From Gnomoniopsis sp. IMI 355080 (lineage: Eukaryota; Ascomycota; Sordariomycetes; Diaporthales; Gnomoniaceae), in NCBI GenBank assembly GCA_027946555.1, contig JAPEVC010000012.1, positions 1 through 64,000 on the forward strand: a stretch of DNA of 64,000 nucleotides, given 5' to 3'. The position numbers were made by a program, and so were the translations under genes. Positions 22,501-31,975 of this stretch are shown piece after piece (position 1 is the first letter of the stretch; each line of letters opens with the position of its first letter). The notes beneath the pieces were generated by a model that made no database searches, was not told where the DNA came from, and saw nothing but the letters and a program-made list of their open reading frames with translations.

Positions 22501-22798
22501 GGTGCCCAACGACAGTTCTCATGATCTTTTAGCTAGTGATGCGGAGCAAGATTCGCAACGTGCTTATGATGGTGAGCAGGCCACGGCAGTGGCACCGAAC
22601 CACGATCGGTCCACGGTGCGGAATGGGGTTGCTAGGCTCGGCGACGCCTGGGGAACAAGCCAGGGTCTCGATTATTATGGTAAAAGGCAAGCTGCGGCGA
22701 ACAGGACTGCCAGAGAGAAGTTGAGTGAGGAGGACGGGGCGTCCTTGGCTGAGATAGAGCGGCGGGTGGCCAAGCAGTGGGCCAATCGTCGAAATTAA
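19544..22798 (+). CDS. MSE1: Mitochondrial glutamyl-tRNA synthetase with long C-terminal extension
   Basis: Charges mitochondrial tRNA with glutamate. Three exons: 19544-20311, 20368-20646 and 20696-22798, encoding 1049 residues. An Arg-rich, presequence-like N-terminus (LLLLRRPSYVRCLSSRL) precedes the class I catalytic core. HIGH-type motif: APSPTGYLHLGSLRTA. The second signature is KLSKRD in exon 2. Exon 3 starts in the anticodon-binding region (FTLKFTRGDIIVDLSKLHFF) and carries the usual helical C-terminus up to about residue 595. Some 450 further residues then follow without a stop: Pro/Arg/Glu-rich, probably disordered, with a 45-residue tandem duplication (PFSILLQKEKGRGEDIGEG twice). 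Ordinary mitochondrial GluRS is about 500-600 residues long. The extension may be a genuine fusion or tail. A hidden intron with an alternative end near 21430 cannot be excluded. Confidence 0.92.
21617..21860 (+). repeat. 135-base in-frame tandem duplication in the GluRS tail
   Basis: Two copies, starting near 21617 and 21752, are offset by 135 bases (45 codons). Each encodes PFSILLQKEKGRGEDIGEGP then FKARPPT.RRPPSPP. The copies differ mainly at third codon positions, so protein-level constraint after duplication is plausible. Confidence 0.85.
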
Positions 22799-23073
22799 CC
22801 CAGCTCCCCGCCTACAGGAGATAGATACTATCTTGTCAATGTAGCCTCAGCATGGCAGCATTGTGCGAGACGCGTACAATATGTGAAGCACACTCATCTC
22901 AAGAAAGACACTATTAATTGCTCCGTCTAAACGCCGTCTATGCCGTGTTTTGTGCAAGCTAGCCTGCTTGCCCTGTGCAAACTGCCAATCAAGGATGGTA
23001 TCATTCGCGTCGTATCGTCGCATCGTTCTCGCAGCCAAAGCCCCCCCCCCCTCCGGGGAAACGCCTCTACTTC

Positions 23074-24105
23074 CTACGTTTCATTTCCCAGACCGTTGAA
23101 AATTTGTGCCTTGACATTTATCGCCATCATACCACTCTTCTCCTTGGAAGCAATCCGCTTGCTGTCCTGTGCGAGCTTCTCAATGACCTGGTCATGTGCC
23201 GTGCCGCCTCCTGCTGTACCCGTGAAGATCGACGCGCCCATCTGCGGAAGTGCTCTTCCCTTACGTTGCAAATCCTTTGTGAGCTCTTTAACCTTGGAGC
23301 CGAGGTCCATCATCTGCTTGCTGCCGTAGTCGCGGTTGGTGATTAGCGGATTCGCTGACAGCGTCTGTACCCAGTACTTGTTCCACAGCTTGTCCAACAG
23401 CTGCGACTCCAGGGTGCTCTTGAATGTCTCTACATCCAAGCTGTAGTATCGACTCGCATGGGCACCAAAGTCCTCTGCCTTGGCCATAGGTACCGTTTGA
23501 TATCCGTCCGAGGCGGGATCGGCGGTGGGTTTATAGTCGGCGGGGTATGTGCGGAAGGCGCCGATCTCAACCTTGCCGGCGCTGATGGTCATGTGGGGGT
23601 CGATGACGACGGCGACGAAAGGGTCTTCGTAGGTCTGCCAGTTGTGCTGGGTCTGGACGTCGATGCCGCTTAGCCAGCAGCCGTAGCCCGGGTGGCTGTG
23701 GTACCAGCCGACCATGTTCTCCTGCCTCGCGCCCTGGTCACGACTGAGCGAAGGAAAGTTGACCATGTACTCGTTGGCCTCATCCTGTGCGTTGACACGG
23801 GTCTCTGTGCCCTCCACGGGCAGGCGGAAGACGTCGGTGATGATCAGGGCGCCCTCCTCGACAAATCCCTGCATTAGGCCCATGATCTCGATGTTGCCGC
23901 CGGAGCGGGCGTGCATGACCATCTTGATGAGGGCGACGGCGGAAATGCGCACGGTCTTGAAGTAATTGAAGTCTTCCTTCCATGGCTTCTTGGCGCGCAG
24001 CTGCTTCTCGTGATCTCGATCGTGGCTGTAGAGAGAGTCGCGGGCCGGGTCGACAAGCTTTACGTTGTTCTCGAGCTCCCAGCCCTTGAGAGCCGAGGCC
24101 TCCAT
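23074..24105 (-). CDS. CSN5: COP9 signalosome subunit 5 (JAMM deneddylase)
   Basis: Catalytic subunit of the COP9 signalosome, which removes NEDD8 from cullins; nuclear and cytosolic. It is a single exon of 343 residues. The MPN domain opens with FKTVRISAVALIKMVMHA. It contains the JAMM zinc site EN-MVGWYHSHPGYGCWLSGID, in which the HSHP, the following Ser and the Asp are all present, so the enzyme should be active. Upstream blocks such as GNIEIMGLMQGF and the EANEYM segment are CSN5-specific and distinguish it from Rpn11. The ATG at 24105 (MEASALKGWE) is chosen; the open frame upstream lacks an ATG. Its 3' end lies 275 bases from the convergent GluRS 3' end. Confidence 0.97.
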   Translation of the reverse strand: MEASALKGWELENNVKLVDPARDSLYSHDRDHEKQLRAKKPWKEDFNYFKTVRISAVALIKMVMHARSGGNIEIMGLMQGFVEEGALIITDVFRLPVEGTETRVNAQDEANEYMVNFPSLSRDQGARQENMVGWYHSHPGYGCWLSGIDVQTQHNWQTYEDPFVAVVIDPHMTISAGKVEIGAFRTYPADYKPTADPASDGYQTVPMAKAEDFGAHASRYYSLDVETFKSTLESQLLDKLWNKYWVQTLSANPLITNRDYGSKQMMDLGSKVKELTKDLQRKGRALPQMGASIFTGTAGGGTAHDQVIEKLAQDSKRIASKEKSGMMAINVKAQIFNGLGNET

Positions 24106-24976
24106 TTTTGCGATTCGGATAGCGCGATGCTTTGGGAATATCAGGTGAGTGTCGGTACGGTGATGGTATCGTAACGTGGCGCTCAGGTGAACGAGTAGTT
24201 GAGCATTGAAAGGTATTTGGTTGAAGAAGAGAGTCAAGTACACGGTCTGTAATGTCGGTGCCGACTTTCACAAGCTACTAGGTCTATGAGCCGCGCTGGC
24301 AGGCAGCCACGGGGTACTTTCCACAGCTGGAGTACCTATCTAGGTACGTACTGTACATACCCACCCACTTTTTTGTGCTGCTATCCCTGCTACCGACCCC
24401 TGCTTTCAACTGCACGCCTCCCATAGCAAACCACTTGCAACTGCTCGTGCAGCCTCATTCTGCCATCTATCAAAAAGCACATCACCATATTTTTCTTTCA
24501 AGGGCGCCAAAAACGCAGCCTGTACAAGAGGTCAAATGGAGCTGCACTTGCGAAAATGGCTACTGAGTAAAGAAAGTTTCTGAGTGTTACGGTCAATATT
24601 TCTGAACATCGGTGAGTCCTTTCGATGTCGCTTCGGCCTCGACGATTCTGGTATACTATTCAGGAGTGGTATGTTGGCACCTCACACGACCCTGTGATTG
24701 TGAAGGGGTAACACCTTGGAAGCCTCTCATCAGTTCTCTCGGTTGAACTGTGCCATCAGCCCACTTTGTGAGAGGCACAGCATTGGGTCCGAGGGGTAGG
24801 TTCTTGCTTATGTTTCCCCGTCTTATCCGCTTGAGTGGTAGCTTATGGAAAGCATCAGCCTCCTTGCGCTCCCTGATTAGTCTTTATTCCTCTCATTCAC
24901 CTTTCCACACCTTTTACATCAATTTTACCAGAGTTTCCCTCGCCCCCTCTCTCCCTATCTGGGCACACTAGCCACC
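24106..24976. promoter_or_regulatory. Divergent intergenic region (CSN5 / membrane protein)
   Basis: About 870 bases between divergent starts. It holds the inverted repeat GTACCTA-TC-TAGGTAC at 24332-24347 and pyrimidine-rich sequence before the plus-strand gene. No other gene is seen. Confidence 0.5.
24332..24347. repeat. Inverted repeat GTACCTA/TAGGTAC
   Basis: Seven-base perfect arms with a two-base loop, in the promoter region between CSN5 and the membrane protein. It is related to the ACCTAGGT palindromes elsewhere in the window. Confidence 0.75.
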
Positions 24977-25495
24977 ATGGCTTCAGCCCTCTTCTTCGAC
25001 CCCCTCGTGGCCCTCCGTGCTGCGCCAGTAGTCTCAACTACATGCACCCTACTTTTCGCCTACGAGCAACACTTTTTCCTCTCGCTCTTCAACCGTCCCC
25101 AGATCCGCCCGCACTCCCAACGCTTGCTACCCTCCTATTTTACCGTCTTTTTCAATGAGGGTGTCGTTCAAGTTCTAGGTTTCCTGGGAATGACTGCCGC
25201 CACGTCGCTTACGAACCTCTATCGACATGGAAATGGTAGCCTCACCCTAGGTGAGCGCGGCGCGTACTGGTGGTACGCAGCTGCCGCAGGTTTTTCTTTC
25301 AGTCACCTCCTATATGTGCCCTTAGTCGCGGGACCAGTGCTTGCCATTAAGGGGGAGAGGGAGATCAAAGAGGGGAGAGACGTGAATGATGTATTGGGAG
25401 ACTGGCTCGGGGCCAACCGCCTCAGGATGTTAACGGTGGATCTGGCTGCGTGGATGGCTGCAGTGATTGCTGCAGGCAAGACTCTGAGGGCTTGA
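24977..25495 (+). CDS. Small four-helix integral membrane protein (DUF1772-like)
   Basis: Intronless, 172 residues. The start context GCCACCATGG is near optimal. Four hydrophobic segments are visible: about residues 8-30 (LVALRAAPVVSTTCTLLFAY), 60-80 (EGVVQVLGFLGMTAATSL), 93-118 (YWWYAAAAGFSFSHLLYVPL) and 150-168 (MLTVDLAAWMAAVIAAG). The ending, WLGANRLRMLTVDLAAW, resembles the conserved C-terminal block of fungal DUF1772/anthrone-oxygenase-like membrane proteins. The family placement is from memory of pattern and is moderate. No secondary-metabolite genes lie nearby, so a role in anthrone oxidation is not suggested by context. Function unknown. Confidence 0.8.
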   Translation: MASALFFDPLVALRAAPVVSTTCTLLFAYEQHFFLSLFNRPQIRPHSQRLLPSYFTVFFNEGVVQVLGFLGMTAATSLTNLYRHGNGSLTLGERGAYWWYAAAAGFSFSHLLYVPLVAGPVLAIKGEREIKEGRDVNDVLGDWLGANRLRMLTVDLAAWMAAVIAAGKTLRA

Positions 25496-27310
25496 CAATC
25501 TCCCCGGAAAATTGTCAGTAAGTGGTCTTCTCACCACAAGACTCGAAAAGTTCTGTCTCCGGTCAGTTCCCCTTGGAGGTGGCGGGATCTTCATTCATCG
25601 ACTCATGCGTGAACGCAGACGCTTTTCGACTGGTCTAGACCTTTTCCCATCCTTTACAGCCACAATCTGCGTTGCGAGATGGTCTATCTTGCGGTGTCAA
25701 GACTGGAGCGAGAGTCTGGACAAGAAAGATCCCTTGCCAGCGTTGCATTGCAATATACCTGGTGCAGAGAGGATCTTAGGATCAGCTGAAATCACAAGAT
25801 AACTCCCTAGGTCATCAACGGTGTTGTAATTACCATGTATTGTCTTCCTGGTAACTGCAACGCATCGTTCGTCCTAAGAACAGGGGCAAGATCCTAGTCG
25901 AGGATATGCAGAATAGTCCCTCAAAGTGATGTCTCGACACAGGCCTGGCCGGTCCGGCTGGCAGCAATCCGTGGTTTCGCTTATTACCAATTCGCTTGCT
26001 ACAACTGCCGTCTTGAAGGAGGAATCCCCCCCTGAAAACATGTCCGACAGTCGAAGGCAAGTGCTCACACTTCATCAGCGTCGATCGAAAGTGCCCGCAC
26101 ACGCATTTGAGGGCCAAACTATTTTCTTGGGTCCTCACGCTCTGCGGCAGCACAAAGACTTTTTCTGTTTCGGCTTCGTCGTCCAAACGCCTCGTTTGAT
26201 AGCTGAAGTATAACTATACGGGCCACACCACCCCTGTGGGCCCAAGAGTCCCTGCATAGAGCGCTCAAATGGCATGTGTCTTGACGAAACTTTGGCCCAA
26301 CATGTACGACATGATACCTTCCCTCCGGTAGTACCAAGTGTCCTATCAAGACTGCTCACGTCGCCTATGCCAAGACGTTTGTGCAGGGTCAAAGCCTTGC
26401 GTTCCTGGCAATGCCTCGCGATGCTTGTCTACAATGCACCGTAGCTCTGGTGCAGTGAAGCATATCTGGTGCAAAAGCGTTTGCGGCCCGCTTGATCAAT
26501 GTTTCATGCATCACATTATTCCCTGTCGATATTTCCAAATACCCAAACTTGGCATCGGTGTGCCACGGGCTGTCAAGATGAGATGACAGTCTCTGTGCCT
26601 GTATCTGAAGTAGGGTTGACTTTACGCCATCATCTGAGATCGTGTATGTCGAGGCAACGCAAGTCGCACCAAGAACGCGGCATTTTTCCAGCGAGCATCT
26701 CATGAGTGAGCAGCAGCATATTTTGGCACGGTATTTGATGAGTACCCTAGGCAATTCAGAGAATATGCTCCAACGAGCTTAACGTACAAATGTGATCGTA
26801 AACGAGGCGGGGGCTCTTTTGCTCCCATAATAGTATCATAACGTGTCGATCACAGGTATTCGCATGGAACAGCCCAGCGGCTTGCCCAAAAATGGAAAGC
26901 CTTGGACTGTAACCGCGCCTCGACGCGGTTCTTTTGGGGTTTGGTCCTTATGAGAGCTCATACACAAAATCAACTATTACGAAAGTCTCTTGAGCGTGAC
27001 GAGCCGTGCGATTCGACCACGGTACCGGTAGATCAGCCTCCGGACCATTTAGCTTCTTGTCAAAACAACCGCAGATGGATCATGGATCATGGGTGTACTA
27101 ATAAGGTTTCTGGAGTGCATCCTTGCGGAACAGTTCGAGATGCACCAGGTCTATCGACGTTGACATACCATAGGATCGACCACTCCCCCTTCGAACATAA
27201 TAATAAAGGCTCGCTCACCTTTCCCATATCGTCTCGTGATTTGAGACGAAAAGTGTCAATGTCATTGATCTTGAGGCCCCCAAAGTCTCTTAAAAGAGTA
27301 ATTAGACAAG
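25496..27310. other. Intergenic, no gene seen
   Basis: About 1.8 kb holding only short motif-free open frames on both strands. A 176-residue frame at 26902-27432 runs out of frame into the next gene's first exon and is treated as chance. Confidence 0.5.
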
Positions 27311-28565
27311 ATGGATGGAGCCATGGGCCTGGTAGTTGGCGTTGTGTTCACCTGCCTTGTTTTCATATCCATCACTATCGCGGTACGGCTCATGGTCCGG
27401 AAGATGATGCCACACCATCGCTTCTACCGTGACGATATTTTGGTATTTGTTGCCTCATTAATGACTTTGGCCCTCTGCATGGTCTCTCTCGAAGGTGAGA
27501 GAAAGCCAGTCCCTTATCCCTCTTTTGTGCACTTGCTGATCTGCTCGACAACAGGCATTCGACATGGACTCGGCCAGCATGAGGGACAACTTTACAACAA
27601 AGACGCGGAGGTGGCACACACTATCATGCTCATGTGGGTAGGGCAGATATTGTACTACTTTGCCATTTCTTTCGCCAAGTTCAGCATCATCTCGTCATAT
27701 TTCCGCATCTTTCCGTACAAGAGGCTGCACCAAATCTGCTGGGGCGTCTTCGGAGCTACAGTCGCCTTCCTCGTTGCAGCTGTTACAGCGACAGTCTTCA
27801 TCTGTCATCCAATTCAGGCAGCCTGGGACCCTACGCTGAGGACACCAATGTCGTGCTTCCACTTTGTGGATCTTCTCTACGCCAGTGCGGCTTTCAACGT
27901 CACGACGGATGTTGTGCTCTGCATTCTCCCGCTGCCGTACTTCCTCAAATTGAACATCCCGCTGAAGCAGAAAGCAACTGCTTCGTGTCTGTTCATTGCT
28001 GGTGGACTGTGAGTTGAATCGAGAATAGATCGCGCACACATTGACACAAAGGCTAATCTTTTCCGCAGGGCTGCAGTTGCCAGTGGTATGAGAGCTGCGT
28101 GCGCTTATGAGCTCGCGGGCGATGGATCGGACGTCACTTGTAAGTGGCTCCAACCTGCAAATTGATACCGAGAGGAGCGCCATACTCATGCAAGAAACAA
28201 TAACAGACAACGTGGCGGAAACGCTGATATGGAGTGTGTTGGAATGCACAATCAGTATCATCACCATTTCCATCCCAGCCATGCGTCCACTCTTCGCCAA
28301 ATTCGCGCCTAGCATCTTTAACATTGCCCATGTGACTGAGGACCACAAGAAGCTCGTGGACAGAATATCAAGGCACCTCGGAAGATCCGGCTCTGTTCTC
28401 CAGCGCCTACCCTCTCGGGCAAGCTCCTTTCGCTCAAGCCTCCAGCGAACAGACTCCAAGAAGCGCACATCGTGCGGAACCGATATCACGGACAGTACAG
28501 AGGAAGCCTGGGCCCCAAGGGAAGGGACGATTGCCGAAGAAGTGACCGTTGAGCAGAAAGTATAA
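27311..28565 (+). CDS. Fungal rhodopsin-domain / PTH11-like 7-TM protein
   Basis: Predicted plasma-membrane protein of the fungal 'rhodopsin' family (SAT4/PTH11-like), often annotated as putative receptors. Four exons: 27311-27494, 27555-28008, 28069-28139 and 28207-28565, encoding 355 residues. The seven hydrophobic helices start with GLVVGVVFTCLVFISITIAV. Family blocks include RFYRDDILVFVASL, GIRHGLGQH, ILYYFAISFAKFSIISSYFRIFP, a WDP motif, and NVTTDVVLCILPLPYFLKL. The last block is YNVAETLIWSVLECTISII and IPAMRPLF, which appears only after removing the 28140-28206 intron. The tail is Ser/Arg-rich and cytosolic. No CFEM domain precedes the helices, so it is not a canonical Pth11. It converges on the hemerythrin-like gene. 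The ligand and role are unknown. Confidence 0.9.
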
Positions 28566-28656
28566 TAATGGGAGTGAGGCAAAATCCCTTCAAGACAGGT
28601 TGCGACCCATAGAACACTTCGCGCACAAATATCAATGAAAAAATACCGGCTTGCAT

Positions 28657-29609
28657 TTACATGGGTATCCTTTTGACCTCCTCTAAACTGAAATACCTTC
28701 GAACATTATCCGCCTCGAGCGTCTTGACCTCCTGATCCAGGTGCTTCCAGAGTACGGTTCCCCAGGTGTCCATCTTGGCTTTGAGCACACGCATCTCCAT
28801 GTCGTATTTGCCTTCCCTGCACCCACTTAGATACTCCTGCATGGAATCCATACCTATATGAATTTCCTTGTGCTGCTGCAGCAATTCCGCGGCCTTCTTC
28901 CCGCCCTTGCCACCACTCTGAAACTCGGGCATTTTGCGCGCCAGCACGGGGAAAATATACGTTTCCTCAATGCCGTGGTGCGTCTCGAGATGCGAGATGA
29001 ACGAGAGGCCCTGGTCGATGTACTGCTTGATCGACATACCCGCTGGCCTGCGTCCACTGGACGCGGCATTGTACAGCATTGTCCATGTTTGCCGAAAGTG
29101 CTCGTGCTGAGGACTATTGTTATTTTTCTGCTTTTGCTCCAGAGCGGTGTTTACACACAAGTCAATGCTCGAGGACCAGGGGCCATACATACATAGTAAT
29201 TCATGTGTTCCGCCAACCGGTTGTACTGCCTATGCTCATGCGCCGATAAGGGCGGAAGTGCGGGTTTTGCATCTGTTGAGTCGGAGGCAGCTGGTGTGCT
29301 TGCTGCCTCTGGCTGATCCTCTGCAGCGGACGACATACTTGCCAGACTGCGGCGATGGTCCTGCCTAGGTTGCCGGAAACTTGGGCGAGCACAGCTGATA
29401 AGGAAAGAAGTAGTAGGTCTCTGAGTAATGAGACGACTTTGTGGGCTAGATAACGGCGCGAGATTTGAAAATCTCAAGGACCCAGTAGTACGTGAGGAGA
29501 GGAGTTTCTTGGGCTCGAAGCTGTGTCTGATAGACCGCTTAAGAGTCCTGGATAGATGTACCGGCGAGACGACCATGGGCGGGCTACTACTCCAGTGTTT
29601 GATGATCAT
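28657..29609 (-). CDS. Hemerythrin-like HHE protein with possible mitochondrial presequence
   Basis: Predicted non-haem di-iron four-helix protein that could bind oxygen, nitric oxide or iron. Two exons: 29609-29193 and 29106-28657, encoding 288 residues. The HHE pattern is present after splicing: HEHFRQTWTMLY, HLETHHGIEETYIFP, LLQQHKEIHIGMDSM and WKHLDQEVKTLE. The first 90 residues are Arg/Ser-rich and almost free of acidic residues. Examples are VHLSRTLKRSIRHS and RRSLASMSS; both fit a mitochondrial targeting peptide. The in-frame ATG at 29336 (MSSAAEDQ) would give a shorter cytosolic form of 197 residues. I choose the upstream ATG because of the presequence-like composition, but either start is possible. 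Its 3' end lies 92 bases from the convergent 7-TM gene. Confidence 0.85.
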
Positions 29610-31975
29610 GAAAAAGGAAAGAGAAAAAAGGAGAGCATACCATCACCTCGGGATAACCCGCGAGAATCTACGGAATCACATGCTGTATTTGAAAATGGTT
29701 CCAGTGTGCTATAAATAAAAGGTAGAGTCAGAGCCTACGTCCGAAAGTCCGACTGCAATGACCAACTGCTGACAATTTCGACTGATTGAGGGCCAGACTG
29801 CTATGACTGAACGGGGTGTGCTGTGAAAACTGGGCAAGTCTGATTATCCAAGCCATTGCAAATCACAGCCAACCCAATTGGAGGCCCTGACAAACCCACC
29901 ATCCGCATATCTTAGCGTTGCCCCAAGGCGCACCCCTGTGGGAACGCCTTGCATTGATCTTTATCCGGCCTGTGTGTTCCGCCTGTTCGCGCCTGTCAGA
30001 AGCGGGTCCCCCACAACGGGGGGTTTACTACTGCGTAGTAATATGGCTAGCTTCCGGCTCACATCAAAGAAGCTCTCGGGCCGATACTTACCTAGTGGTC
30101 GGATCTAGTTTATATGCAAAGGTCGGAGACGATGCGTAAAGCCGGCAACGCGTCCCTCCTCTCATGCAGCCCGATACTGCTTCTCGGTGAACTTGCTCGA
30201 AACGGTGCTGCATGGCCATCGAGCATCGTTGCCAAGATGAGGACGGCTCATCGGACTGCGCAAATCATATATTGCGTCGTATAGTCGTTCTCTTCTACTG
30301 CTAAAGTTATGTTCGTCGCAACGTTGGGAGTAGTCTCTTGTTGCCACGCGAATACAAAATACCTAGTTAGGTAGGTATTTCCACGTTGGGCGGCTCCCGA
30401 GTCCTCAGAAATGTGCTTCACCAAGAACGGGCATCCTGCGAGGAGTGACTTCGACGGAACTTCATTCACCGGTTTGTGGACTGTAGTAGGTTGGTAGATG
30501 GTCAACAAAGTGAGGCCTTGAGGCCACCATAGCTGCACAATAAGAGCGACAAGTCAGAGCTTGTCTGCTCCCTCTTCCTGTTAAGAAAGCATTACTTATC
30601 CTACTGCCTTACTTGCCGTGACTCCTCGCCGCCTGCCCTTGTCTCACCTTGTCGAACCATGTTGTCTCATGGTCCCAGAATCCCGGCACTACGTCGCTCG
30701 CCCTAATTGCCTCTGACCGTATCACAATGACCAAGGGGATTGACCCAAACTAGGAGCGGGGAGCTGTCGTGAGCTGTTTCCTGTCTGTGGGAGTACTACC
30801 TTCTCTTCCCATGGGCACCAAGGAATGAGCGATCACGTTGCTGTCTTTTGTAGATTGAACAAGAACGGATGATAAAGACTAGCGAACGCCACTTCGGTAC
30901 GGCAAGCGTTTTTTGTTGCTCAGAATTTCATTACGGGTAGGCCCATTGCTTGGGTGGGCCGCTTTTGTCCTGTTGGCGTATCTGTATAGCCTGTGAAGTC
31001 GAGTACCGCCAGCGAGGATCAAGTCCCCTAATCGAAGATTACAGCAGACTGAGGAATGGCCGGAATGCATCATGAGACAGATTCTGTTGGAGCATTAGAC
31101 CACTCAGTTACACATTAGCACACATTAAGCATGTAAATTGTAAGCTCTTGCGCAGCAGGCTCTTGCTCAGTTTCGCGCAACTGATATTCACCGATGAAAT
31201 GAATCCCTTCGGTGCCCTATCACAGCAGGCATCTTAACGTCGAACGAGGACTTGGGACCGTCCCTTACTTGGACCCAAAGGCTAAATGGGACCAGGCGGA
31301 CTGTATGCCAGTAGAACAATGATAGCAACGACATAGCATGCGCCGCGGTACTGCCCTGGATGTAGCAGAATGGTGCTTGGTATGTACAGTATGCTCAACC
31401 CTTAACATCTACATACATGCTGTCCATGATCGAGGGCGAGTGATTGGTGTTTGGTACGCGACTTTTGAATCCGACGCCGTGCTGAGGACTTGACGTTGCA
31501 GAACCCTATCTCAGGTTTCATTGGCAAAAGAAACCCGCCAAAGTTGGCGGTAGACCAGATAACGCCCCTAATGCTCTCCCTTGAGTCCCGGACCCAATAA
31601 CAAATATTTGACCTTGAATTGACATTCACCCCAGATTCCCTTTGCAATGCACACGAACCGTCTTAACCTGAGGATATGATGCTTACCCACTTACTCTCGG
31701 GGCAGGGGCAGACAAATCCTCCCAAGGAGTGTGGTGCGTCTCATGTTTGCAACTTCCGCATGCTTGAAACATCGCGAGTAAAATTGAACCAAAAATCAAC
31801 GGTTGTAAGATCAAGAAGCGGTTGTTGATCCTGCCTGGAAGTACTAAGGCGGCTCCACATGCGCTTCTAGACATACTCTGATGAGGGCAAGAGCTTGTCA
31901 ATCGATTGGTACGATTAACGACTGGACCGTGTGAGGTTGTTGAGAAAAGCTCGAGAGCAGCGCTCTACGTGTATG
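29610..31975. other. Intergenic, no gene seen
   Basis: About 2.4 kb without supported genes. It contains a 24-base inverted repeat at 30357-30380. A U1-like 10-mer (ATACTTACCT near 30083) lacks the remainder of a U1 RNA. The right end holds the 3' UTR of the FAR1-domain gene. Confidence 0.5.
30357..30380. repeat. Inverted repeat AAATACCTA/TAGGTATTT
   Basis: Nine-base perfect arms separated by GTTAGG. Same ACCTA/TAGGT core as the other palindromes in this window. Confidence 0.8.

Noticed and set aside
26902..27432. 176-residue plus-strand frame
   Set aside because: No motif; it ends out of frame inside the first exon of the 7-TM gene.
30083..30092. U1 snRNA-like 5' end (ATACTTACCT)
   Set aside because: Only the first ten bases match. 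No U1-70K loop, U1A loop or Sm site follows, with or without an assumed intron.
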